Part shown: positions 45,900 through 57,700 of the stretch, one piece after another | Layout: each line of letters starts with the position of its first letter | How positions within the stretch are numbered: position 1 is the stretch's first letter | Source of the DNA: Echinococcus granulosus | Taxonomy: Eukaryota > Platyhelminthes > Cestoda > Cyclophyllidea > Taeniidae | Length of the DNA stretch: 64,000 nucleotides | Reading direction: 5' to 3' | Assembly (NCBI RefSeq): GCF_000524195.1 | Contig: NW_020170385.1 | Location: 1,071,898 to 1,135,897, forward strand | The notes under the pieces: model-generated | What the model was told of the DNA's origin: nothing | The model's input: only the letters and a program-made list of their open reading frames with translations | Databases searched by the model: none | Translations under genes and position numbers: made by a program

Positions 45900-47741
45900 A
45901 TGCAAGGCCAAGTCAAAGTACGAAGATCGCCAGAGCAGGATGCAAAATTCCGTGAAATCCAAAGTGAAGCAAAACGACGTTTTTCTTTTCTAGCCAAGGA
46001 AGTTCTCGCAAAACGTCGATCGGGAATTTTTGATCTTGAAGTGTTAGAAGAGCTTGCTGAACTTTTAGAACAATCGCCGGATATGTTTACAATGTGGAAT
46101 TATCGTCGGGAAATAATCCTTAATTCCGCCAACTTCGACATTTCAGTTGATGCTAGATCTAGAATATTTGACAACGAACTTACCTTAACTGCAAAGTGTT
46201 TTTTAAAGAACTCGAAGTCCTACGCAACTTGGCATCATCGGAGTTGGGTGATGTCCCACCATCCACATCCTGATTGGCAGAATGAGCTAAATCTTTGCAA
46301 TGAAGCTCTTAAGTCGAATGAACGAAACTTTCATTGTTGGGACTATCGGAGATTTGTCGTTGAAAGTTCTCGGACGCCCAATACCGATGAGCTCCATTTT
46401 ACATGCCTGACCTTGGAGGAAAACTTCAGTAATTATTCTGCTTGGCATTACAGAAGCGGATTGATTGGCGCAGATGATGAAGTCTGCACGGTTGCAACTC
46501 CGGTCAGCCCACCACCCAAATTTGAAGTCGATCGGAAGAACGAAAATTCTAGGTTCCCATGGGATGAATTTGATCTGGTCCACAATGCCATTTTTACTGA
46601 TCCTAAGGATCAGGGTCCCTGGTTTTATTATTCGTGGTTGCTCGGACGTGGTGTGAAAGATTGTTACCTCCGTGAACTTTACCTTTCAAGGAGTCTTCAA
46701 CGTGCCGTCCTAGTCTTTACATCCCCAAAACTCAAGAGTGCCATAAGTCACTTGCTTGTTGACATAACTGTAACCGACTCATCCACCAACACACTCAATT
46801 CCTACACTCCCGACGATCTTGACGGCTGGAAAAGCGCTTTGGATGACAATGTTTCTGCTGTGTGGTGGTTTGAACTTCCAAAGACCATTATTGATGGGTG
46901 TGCGGTATCTGTGACTGTCCATTCCGAGGAAAGGGGAGGTAAGACCCCTGTTTACTCCTCCACAGTTGAGAGTTCTAAAACGTGGCTATTTTGTCGGATG
47001 GAAGCAGATCAGCAGGAATCTTTGACTAGGGTTGCTCTTGACCCTCGACGTCTTCTCAATTTTATGGTGTCTCCTGTCCATGAACCATCCAGCTTGATGG
47101 GTGAGCTCGATACTGTTCGTGAACTTGTTGCATTGGAACCTAATAATAAGTGGGCGTTATTTACCCTTGTCAATTTACTTCGTTATATTCGCCCTCCCAA
47201 CTGTGCTACCGAAATTGAAACCGCTGTCAAAACTTTGAAGACTGTCGATGGTCACAGGAAGCGTTATTATGCCGATATGGCCAGTGCACATGCCACCGAA
47301 GATGCTCTTGTTGCATCCTTTGCTATTAATTCACGTGTTCTCAATCTTTCAGGAGTTGGGTTAACACGTGTTTGCTGCCTTGATTGGTGCAGTCTTATGA
47401 CGGAACTTAATTTATCGAGCAACAACTTGGATATGCTCCCTGGAACATGCGCTTATCTTGTGTGTCTTAAGGAATTTAACTTAGATGACAACCGCATATC
47501 TTCTCTGGGGCCAATTGCTGGTCTTCCCCAGCTAAAGCATATGTCTGTATGCCGCAATCTCATCACCCACTTTGAAGGACTTGAACCCATTCTTTCTTGT
47601 CCCAATCTTCGTGATCTTGATATTACTGGGAATGAAGTTGCTGAGTTGTCCAATTTTACGGTCCTCCTGGCCGAACACCCCTACTCAAAGGGTAGTCACA
47701 ATTCTCTTAACGTTGTGTACAATAAACCGGTCAGGACATAG
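45900..47741 (+). CDS. RABGGTA: Rab geranylgeranyltransferase alpha subunit
   Basis: One uninterrupted ORF of 613 codons; human has 567 residues. With the beta subunit and REP it adds geranylgeranyl groups to Rab C-termini in the cytosol. Protein prenyltransferase alpha repeats are clear in the first 250 residues: MWNYRREI, SYATWHHRSWVM, NFHCWDYRRF, NYSAWHYRS and GPWFYYSWLL. A middle region corresponds to the Ig-like insert. The C-terminal part has leucine-rich repeats (LNLSGVGLTRV, LNLSSNNLDMLP, FNLDDNRISSL, LDITGNEVAEL). The start MQGQVKV aligns with the usual MHGRLKV, so 45900 is secure. The gene has no intron in its coding region, unlike all its neighbours. Confidence 0.95.
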   Translation: MQGQVKVRRSPEQDAKFREIQSEAKRRFSFLAKEVLAKRRSGIFDLEVLEELAELLEQSPDMFTMWNYRREIILNSANFDISVDARSRIFDNELTLTAKCFLKNSKSYATWHHRSWVMSHHPHPDWQNELNLCNEALKSNERNFHCWDYRRFVVESSRTPNTDELHFTCLTLEENFSNYSAWHYRSGLIGADDEVCTVATPVSPPPKFEVDRKNENSRFPWDEFDLVHNAIFTDPKDQGPWFYYSWLLGRGVKDCYLRELYLSRSLQRAVLVFTSPKLKSAISHLLVDITVTDSSTNTLNSYTPDDLDGWKSALDDNVSAVWWFELPKTIIDGCAVSVTVHSEERGGKTPVYSSTVESSKTWLFCRMEADQQESLTRVALDPRRLLNFMVSPVHEPSSLMGELDTVRELVALEPNNKWALFTLVNLLRYIRPPNCATEIETAVKTLKTVDGHRKRYYADMASAHATEDALVASFAINSRVLNLSGVGLTRVCCLDWCSLMTELNLSSNNLDMLPGTCAYLVCLKEFNLDDNRISSLGPIAGLPQLKHMSVCRNLITHFEGLEPILSCPNLRDLDITGNEVAELSNFTVLLAEHPYSKGSHNSLNVVYNKPVRT

Positions 47742-48708
47742 CTGACGGTAGCCTGTGCATATCGTTTTGTATCAACATTGTAATATTTACCAACATCTCC
47801 ACGTCTGCTTATTTGCGGCTCCTTAAAGGTGTTTATGGATATTAAAATATCTGTGGCAATTCCCATAATTCAACCTGACTATTTGTTTCTGCGCCGTATA
47901 TCTCTATCATGTGATAGCATTCCTCTGTTGTTGCTTTACACTTTGTCACAACGGCATTTAATTAAAAGTAAATGTCTTGATTATGAAGTACCTTACTTTT
48001 TTGCCTGAGTTTGTTTGTACTGCCATCGACTACTTTGTCTTATCAAACGCCTTTGGTTTTTGTGCGGTTGCGATTATGCAACTAGAAATGTCTTGGAATG
48101 GACAAGGATCCGTCAGAATGAATGTTTTTTAGCGAATTGTCTGAATTATCCTCGTCTACCGAACTTTTTACACTTGTGCCTTTGAAAGGAAGTATGTCCG
48201 TATTCGTCTTGGTCATTTACTGCCATTATTTTGATAGGGTGTGAGAACTGAATATACGTTCTTCTTACCATGATACTATACTTATTAGGGCGCATGCTAT
48301 GGCACGATACCTGGATGCTGTCATATTTTCAATTTCTGAGTTTGTTTTCGCATCAAAGTGTGCTTGAGGGACGGTGGTAGATATTCCCGCTTTGGTTCTC
48401 ATGGTTACGCTCTCCATGGGCTATGTTCATGGGTCTAGTGATGCGAAGCGTTAGACTTCTATTGATAGATCCTCTCAGTATTCTTGATCGCGCTGTAGTG
48501 ATCAATATTCATGGTTTGCTTGTGGATTTTTTTACTGTGGCCAATCCTTCTCATAATGCGGCCTTAAGGTAGTTTAGTCTTTTGTACACAGGTTGGCTGT
48601 TATGGGATACGTCCCCTTCTCGAAAAGTGAAAATAAGGTTCAAATAGCCTAATTTATGCTTTTCGTTATTGGTAGGCTGCAAATCTGTGCTTTTAGACAT
48701 TTGACAGC
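47742..48708. other. Intergenic region between RABGGTA and polymerase kappa
   Basis: No coding exon was seen. It should hold the RABGGTA 3' UTR and the polymerase kappa promoter or 5' UTR, since both genes run left to right. Confidence 0.55.
47841..47846 (+). promoter_or_regulatory. Possible polyadenylation signal of RABGGTA
   Basis: ATTAAA 100 nt past the TAG stop at 47741. Confidence 0.4.
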
Positions 48709-51700
48709 ATGCGAGGAATTAATTTGTACAAAGCCGGCATGGAGGGTCTCGACGCTAAGACGATTGACAAAATTATCGAAGATAATTCCAAGGGTAAGCT
48801 ATAAACGATCTATTTTGTATTGATTCCTGATCCTTCCCCTTGCTTCAGCAGCTAGTGGAATCTATGTTTTGGGGTTAGATCCGTTGCGTGATGCTCAAGA
48901 ATGCGGTGTAATTGTTAGCTATTAACTTTCTCCTTTGAGTTTGAGCAGTAAGGAATTTCCACCCTTTAGCACTGTGGATGATAGAACAGGAGGTCGATCC
49001 GCCACAGATACACTTAATTTCAATGTTAACGTAAGATGCTGGCGTCTTTGTAGTGAACTCCAGTAACTGAGAATCTGGACTGTATTCACTCCCCTCTAGT
49101 TAGATTTTGAGCTTTTCCTTACAGTAATGTTCTTTGAAATTTGTACCGAAGTACTGCACGTTTCCAGTCTCCATACCTTCCATTATAAATCATTAACATG
49201 GCAAACATTCCCTAACACGTTGCGGTCATAAGAAAATAGCAGTCATCTACCAAAAAACACCAGCTGTTATTTTTTGCCGTTAGTAAGCTAGCGATTACCG
49301 TTGAGTATAAACTAATGCACCAAACCTTTCCTTAGGGTCCAAATTTTATGAAAATGAGGTGCGACGTGGTGCCATTCTGAAGGAACAAGTTGCAAGGAAG
49401 CTAGCAAAACTTCGGTCTCTGACTAAGGAAGAAATTGACGCGGGTGAGAAGGATGTAAGCTCTGCGTAGCGTACATATATGTGTCTCATCCATGATCAAA
49501 CAGACGGCATTCGGATAAGAATGCTGCGCGCATTAGCCATTTTCTACATATAATTTAACGTCAGGCAATTAGTTGCTCTGACATTTTTTTGGCTTTTTCG
49601 TGTTTGGTGTTGCACCAACTATGTTCAGTTTTTGCGTCCCATAGCTTTTCTCAGGTGGAGGCATTGGCCCCATAACTCCCTTTTTAGGAAGCTGTACATA
49701 AATATGAAATCCTATCCTTGTTGAATCATGGACCACGAATTCGATTGACAGTCTGCTTGACTTGCAGTGCTATTATGACCATTTGCTAATTTTAAATTAA
49801 CAGCTTTTATCTGAACTGCTATTTTGGCCTCAATCAGGTACGAGTTTCACTTGAAAGGAATGTGACACATTACTTCTCGCATGCAGATGAGATCGCTGCC
49901 TTTTAATTAACATCAAATGCCATATGCAACCAGACGAACAACTTTTTAGTGGTGTTTTGATATTCAATTCCCAAATCCGTCTTGAAAGCCGTACTTGATC
50001 CAGCCTATTTTATGGCTTTGGTGTGTTGGGCGTATAGAAGCATTTGCCTGTGTCCCCTCACGCTGACAAAACTCAATTTAATAAAATGGGATCAGAGCTG
50101 GTTCGATTATTTTCGTTGTTAAATTCCTCGGTCATGTGCGCAGAAAGTGCCGAAATTTGGGGCAAATCGTCATAAAAGTACCCACCTTCATAGATTTTCC
50201 AATTAATGCTTATTTTTGAGCAGAAAACCGCTATAGATGGAGTGTTTTTTCCATTTACTTCATGGATTTAGTCTTATTACATCTGAGTATAGCTCCCTTA
50301 TATATATATATATATATATATGTACTGTCTCTATATAAGCTGCGACCAAATAATCTAAAAGAATGTACTGGTAGTTTTAGACCAATCCTTCACCTTTTGT
50401 AAACGCTTGCAAGTGGGTCCAGTTATAAAAAACTTATCTAATTGTCGTCATATGCGCAAATTTCCCTTAATTGGTTGCCAATCTTTCCTAACTGTTGATT
50501 ATTTGACACATGAAAGAAACGTTTTTCATTTCGCTCCTGTTTCGATTCAGTGAGTTATTGGACCATTCGATTGGGTAGACAAGCACTTGCCTTTACTCTT
50601 CCTCTTTATTTGTACTAGGAACCGCAAAACATCAAATCTGGTCACTTCCACTTCCTCATTGTAGGCTGACAAACTGCTGCGGAGTTACTGCACTGAAAGG
50701 CGGTTCGACAGGTGCATTGTTCACATCGACATGGATGCATTCTACGCGGCAGTGGAAATGCGGGATGATCCGTCGCTTCGCCTTAAACCCCTGGCTGTTG
50801 GTAGCCAGAGCATGTTGGTAAAACATTGTACTATTTCCATCTTCCAATTGAACGCTTGCTTAAGTTTTAAACCGTATATGGAAATAATCTACACACTACA
50901 GCTTTTGTTGGCTCCTCTTTTAAAGTAATGTAGATATCTGTGCCACAAGAAGAATCGGTTTACACGCTCTCGTATGTAATACCATTAATCTAAACATATC
51001 ACAGTCGAGGCATGTTTCATCCTTTGCTTCTCCCAACGGAGCCAAAAGTTTGTTTTTTGCGTGGCTGAGCCGATGCGAGCTTCATCCTGAAATTGAATGT
51101 GATTTCAAAGTATGATTGATAAGCATATGAATATGGAACCGTATGTGAATCGACTCATTTTTATATACGGTAGTTTCCTTTTTCGAGAGTCCTACTTATA
51201 CCGTGGGATAAATGCATGCTAGTCTTGTCAGCTGAGGTCGTGTTTTGTTGGCGAAATACGTTTAATAATCATCTCCATAAGTGCGTGTATTTATTAATTT
51301 ACGAATAAATACGTTTATCGAAGTGATGCGGTCGAAAGCGGTTCAGATTCAAATGCGCTTACTTTACATCTTTCATGTATTTACAGCAGAGATTCAAATG
51401 TGTGGAAATCAAAATCTCTTTCGTTGGTCATCAGTTTCTTCTCATTAGGATTGTGGTTACTGTGTAGCATTTACTACAGCCACGAAACATCCGTTACTGT
51501 TTGGGCACGAAAGGGCTGTTCTAGTTTACTGGCCAAAGAAAGCGTTAATAGCAGCAAAGGTGTGATGCAAATTGGGATTTAGTAGAAGGAAGTATATGCT
51601 CAACTGCACCAATGCTGCGCCTTCAGAAAACGTACCCAATTTTGGTTAAAGCTTTCAAGCCCACAGAATTATTTTAAATTGTGCATATATCCTCATATGC

Positions 51701-54700
51701 TGTTACCAACTTCGGTCATACCTGAACGGCAAAATCAGTTTTCATAGCTGGCACATTTGCCAAATTTTATTCAAAAATAGTCAGCTCCGGCTGCCAATAG
51801 CTTAGGTTAGATTAGCAGTCGCATCATGTTTCCTCACAGGTCACGGACCTATATGTGACCTAACGTTATTTATCTAATCATATTCAAGTGTATTCATTTT
51901 TACATTAAAAGGATCTTGTCAATCTTCTATTAGGGTTTTTTCATCCTGATCACAGTCGTATTCCTAGTTTTGAGTGTTCCGTGTCTGATGGGCTGATATC
52001 ATCTTTGAGTAACTACTAGAATCAACTCGTTTTCAGCAAAAGATCATGTGTTTGATCTAACAATCGGCCATGTGAAATCTGTCTTGGTAATAATATCTAA
52101 TGCTAGTCACATTTCATGCTCAAAATATCCTTCATTCTGGCGACTGTCAATAGTATCTTTCCAGTCGAAGCACCTGTGCTAAATTAAGCCGGTTTTTGGG
52201 AACTAGTGATTCCAAAATTTTCTTATGTTGCGTGGCACTCAATTAGGATGCATAACGATTTCGACTTAAAACACTGGAAATTGCATGAAGCCATTTGCGT
52301 ATCATGTTTTCCGAGAGTTATCACAGCGCTTTCACGGGTGTGGTTTGGACAGCTGCACTTCGCATTTATATTCATCTTGGTTTTTCGTGATATTCAACAT
52401 TATTTTTGTTTCTGAGACAAAGACTATTGGCTTTTCAGCTATGGACCGATTAAGAAGGGTAGGCCTTCCACTCACACTCGTCACTGATGCATGGAATAGT
52501 GTATATCTGCGACGTCAAAACCGCAGTTTTGAATTTTTTGCAGTCGACAAGCAACTACTTGGCGCGTCGGTTTGGTGTGCGAGCTGCAATGCCGGGCTTC
52601 CTAGGCAAAAAACTGTGTCCTCAACTGACCATCGTACCGCCAGACTTTGTCAAGTACACCGAAGTCAGTCGGGCGGTGCGTGCTGTCCTCGTGGAGTACT
52701 GTGAGAGCGGACCCCCTGGACTCGTCGTGATGAGTCTAGATGAGGTTTATTTGAACATCACCCAGCACCTAAAGGAGCGCGCTGATTGGCCACCCGCAAA
52801 ACGCACTTATTGGCCGCGGGCGGCACCCAAGACACCCATGCTTGTCTGTCGGTACGATACTCGCACTTCAAAACTATCATCTCGTTCTGTATCAGCCTAA
52901 ATTATCGTTTTTTTCACAAATGTCAAGGTTTTTTTCGAATTCAATTCATCTTCCAATGTCCTTACTCAGCTCATACAATTCATTATTTGTTTTTAAGCTT
53001 ATTATTGTGAAACGGATCATCTTTTTACGGTAGCTCATTTTTTTTAAGATTGCCACTCAAATTACTAGCAATTTCCATGAGTGTATTTCACTTTTATTTC
53101 ACTTGCTCGTTGATATGTTATGTTCATGTAGACTCAAAGTATTCTTAGAATAATGGCTTTTTTTCATTTCGTACGCAGTGTGGCACCAAACGTTGCTGTG
53201 ACATCTTATGATGCTTATTTTTTTAATTCTGTCTTAGGTTTGGTGGACCTTTATTTTCCTTGCTGTTTTAAAACGTCCTAATTAGCTGATACTGTTCAGG
53301 CCCTTATATCACCTTTATTTAGATGTGCTAAGGCTACCAAAGACTCTGGCGTCGCTGATCTGTTAACTACCTCATCAGCTTCGAATTCCCCCACTAAGCT
53401 CTCCGCTGCGGAGGAAGGCAACAGCAATCGTGACGCCCCCTCCAACATCGTCTCCCTCGTAGTCGGCAAAGATGAAGAGCTCGCAACGTGTCTGCTATGT
53501 GGAATGCTGATCAGATCTGGCCCGCGTGTGTTTGGGACGAGTGCAGAAGAGGCTGTTCGTGAAATGAGATTCCGAGTGTTCTGTGCGACCCGTCTCACCT
53601 GTAGCGCCGGTCAGTTCCATGGTGCCTCGGAAAAAAATGGATCCCAATTACTTGTTCCCTTTCTCAACTTTCTGAATGTTTTTAGAGCGTTGCTTAAAAT
53701 ACCCTCTCAAGATTCGTAGTACTCTAATGGTCGAATTCATAAAGTTCACAATCCCGTCTTTTCGGAGTAATGTTCACTTTGAATATTTTGATAACTGACA
53801 TCAATTTTCAGTGAATGCCATTATATCCTGCATGATCTTGCCTTTTTCTGGCCTGTAATTTTTCACGACCACATATTTCGACCATCAAATAATATTACAA
53901 TGGTTGCATTTCCAATTTTCTCATGACAGAAATGAATACTATTAATAGTTGTTTTGCAAAATTTCCGGAACACATTGCTTTGGCTCAACCGCGACTGTCA
54001 CCAATCCTTGGTAAGTGGTTGTGTGTTGCAATTTTGACGACCATTACTGTATGATAACAAAAGTGCAGCAGCCTATTAGATTTGCGTATTATTGCACTTA
54101 TTTTCTCTTTCTTTCTTTTATGCCTTTTTTGAAGGAATCGCGCCCAATTCCCTCATTGCTAAAATCGCCTCCGATTGGAACAAACCAAATGGACAGTTTT
54201 TCGTTGAGCCCACAGCTGAAGCTGTTGAAACATTTATATCCCCTCTTCCCATAAGAAAGGTAAGTTCATTCATCTATGATTTGAACTTGGAGCCAGAAAA
54301 CCCGAATTGCTGTGGCTTCAAAGCTTAAAAATTGCTCATACCGTAAACAGGCTTATTTTCATGCTTAAACTTTGCACATAAGTAATTGTTTGCCTTTTTA
54401 ACCTACAAATTACACCTTGAAAGTCACACTACTTAGATCTGCTTAATCCTTTCAAAGTCGTTTTCCTCTTCAACATCTTTGTCGACCTCAGACGCTGCTT
54501 AAAAGTGTAGTTTGAGGACCAAATGCCTGCATAACTTACAGCAAGATATTGGCACTAAAATAGCTGAAAACAAATGTATAGTTTTGGTGTAGTGCAACAT
54601 CGCCTTGATTTCAGGTTAAATCCACGTATTCTTGCTTTGCTTAGCGCAATAAGTAAGTTAAAACTACGCTTGAATGACTTATGCAGAGCACATATTCATT

Positions 54701-57700
54701 AACCGTAAAAGAAGAGAGCATTTGGGGTTTTTTGGGTTAGCGTTAGTGCGTTAGCCGCAGATGCAGTTTTGTTATTTAACAACCATATAAGAATAGTCCG
54801 TTATTTTTAAATTATAGCTCCCAAGTCATGTCTATTTACATGGGAACCCTTATTTCAGTGGAGGGACGGTCAAACTTCGTAACGAGCTAAACTGAGATTT
54901 TACTTGAGGTGCAAAGTTTGATATCTCTCAAGTATTAATTGCTTCAAAAAATGGTCTTATTTCTATTAGAAATTATCAGTTGAACTTTGTTAACGATTGA
55001 TCTCGAAGAGCCTATTTTCATTTTTAATAGATTTTGCGTTAAGAAGTGCTTCTTTAACTGAATTTGGTGTAATAGGTAAAAAAGGATCATTAATGAAATC
55101 AACACTTCTTCTCGATAGTGAATTGTTAATAAAAATAATGCTCACAATAAGCATAACCGGTAGATTTCCTACTCGTTCAGTCCGATATTTTCGAAACGAT
55201 TAATTTTTTAATGGAACTGTTCTTCATGGCAGGCCGGTAACAACTTCAGTAAGGTAGCACACCGGGCGCGGATACCCACCTACCGTCGAGCGATGCTTAG
55301 GTTAATGGCCCTATGGACAGTTTCTAGGGTGTGCGACTCGCCTGATTTTGAGGAATACGACCTATAGTTTACGTGTGCACTGCTGATGACGTTCATATTT
55401 TGTATTTTTGTCCTCATCGCCTCAGTTGTGCATAATGCACCCGGGCTTAGCTTCACGTAACTTCTGTCGTGGAGGTCTTCGAAATTCAATCTTGGCTTGT
55501 GGCTAGTCAATCTTTTTAGGTGGTAGTGGGAATTGTTAACCAGCTGTTCAATATGTAATTTGCGTGTGGTTTATGTGCTGTCTGAGTCCGAGTAGCGGAC
55601 TCCATAGATAAAACACGTTGCCCCATATCGATAAATCAACAGTAATAAATCAATCATATTAGTATTTGTAATAAATAATTTATAATTCCTAGATATTGTG
55701 TCTCAAGGTCTGTGTGATCGTGGCTGGCTTATTAATGTTTCATAAGATTTCAAGCGCATTTAGACAGTCAAGTGGACTGAGATTCTTCACTTAAGAGTGC
55801 ATTTACCTGCAGAACCACTTTACTGTTAAGACCTTTCGATTCCATACTCTTTTAAACCCAAATCGGTAGTTACTAATTTTGTGCGCGTTCACTTCATAAC
55901 CCCAAGGGGATGGAATAAAAAGACGCGCTGAACTGCACGCTTTGTGACTTTTCCGACATTAGACGTTCCTGGGTGATTGCTAATTCCGCACAGGTGCCCG
56001 GCATAGGCCACGTTACGGAGTGTCGTCTGAGGGCCTTTGGTGTGGAGCGCATCGAAGACCTACGTAAACGGCGCGGTGCCCTCTTCCATCTCGTCTCGCA
56101 CATCGGCCTAGCCTACTATATGCGCATCTCGCTGGGCCATAGCGAGGACGACTGGGTCGGTCCCGCGGCCTCAGCGACAGCGACAATGGGGGGCACCTAC
56201 TTGCGAGGCGCCTGTCAGAAGAGCATGGGCATCGAAAGGTGTGTCGATTCACCTACCATTGGTATCTTCTTCGTGCTTTACTTCGCTCGTGGGTTGTGGT
56301 TTTTCTGGGGCCTTCTATCTTTCATCTTTCCACCTCATCCCCAATAGTAGCTTGGATCTTTTGCTAATGGCTTTCACTAGCTCCACCTCTGTCTTTTGTC
56401 CTTTGTGTCTAAGGCTAAGTGCAAACCTTCTCGATGAAACAAAATACAGTGTTTTCAGTCTGCTTTGGCTGTAAAATCAAACCTAACTGAGTCGAAACAT
56501 CCAAAAAATTTTCGTGCCACACAAATGTCTCTTTCATACTCATTAATTGGGGTGTTCGTTATCATCCTACTACCAACTTCTATGATCATATGTAGTGCAT
56601 TTTGTTCCTTTCTTTTTGAAAATAGGTTTTTCAGTTTTCCATCGTACGTACTTCCGCTCGTATTCCGCTACTCTCACAACATGTCATACTTAAATTATTT
56701 CCAAAATCGTTTGTCAGTTTCGTACTAAAGTCGAAGTTCGTTAGCTCATACAACTTACACTTACTTGTCTTTTTTATTCCCCAAGTGGTATCAAACTTTG
56801 CATTTCGCCCTTTCACATTCGCATAATCTAGACAGTCTGGTAATAACTTTGTCCTCAAATTAGCATTTTAAGTCTGTGAGCTTGATATGCTTTATAATTT
56901 TGAAGTGATGTTTATTTTATTGTGTGCTCATAGCGTTGGACCGTGAAATACTGGAAAATGATGTACTTTGCACTTCAAACTGTTATATTACTGTTCTCGG
57001 GTCTGTTTACATTTTGACATTACTTTCACACCGATAATGCATTACCCTTTTAGTGATCGTACTTTTAAACTGTACGCATCTTCAACCCTCAGTTTTATTG
57101 TTAGTATACTTTAGCAGTAAAGCGTAACCCTCCGAGACAAATTCGAAGTGCTGCACACCGTCACTGGGATTAATATTTATGACTTTTCGGTGATGTAACC
57201 TATTAAATGGTTTTAGAACTTTCCACGATTGCGCTGATCCGGGAATCCTTCATGTTAAATGCAGGCAATTGTGCTTATCTCTTGTTAACGACATGAAGGA
57301 GGCGCACGTTCAGGTAGGTAACTTTACTGCGCTCAGAAAGTAATCGTGAATACCAGTTCTCCTTGATCTAGTGTAATGTGAGCGAATTCCCTGACAGATA
57401 AAAATGAAAAGTCGGAGATTTATTACCTCGGATGGTCCTGTTAGTAGGAACACTGATATTTAAACGCTCAAAAATCACAGTTTTTAGCTTCGAGCACCTT
57501 GTCTAGTTCCCCGTTAAATTGCTTTCGTCTTGTAATCGCATCGGCATTTTCTAGGCGTTATGCCATTTCAGTTGGAGACAAGTTATCATCGACTTAATTA
57601 TATGCCCAGTTTTGTAGCAAACAATAATTGCTCAAAAGGTTCTCTGCGGCCACTTTTCCAATAAAAACAAGAAATTTTTTCACAATGAGAGGATACCACA

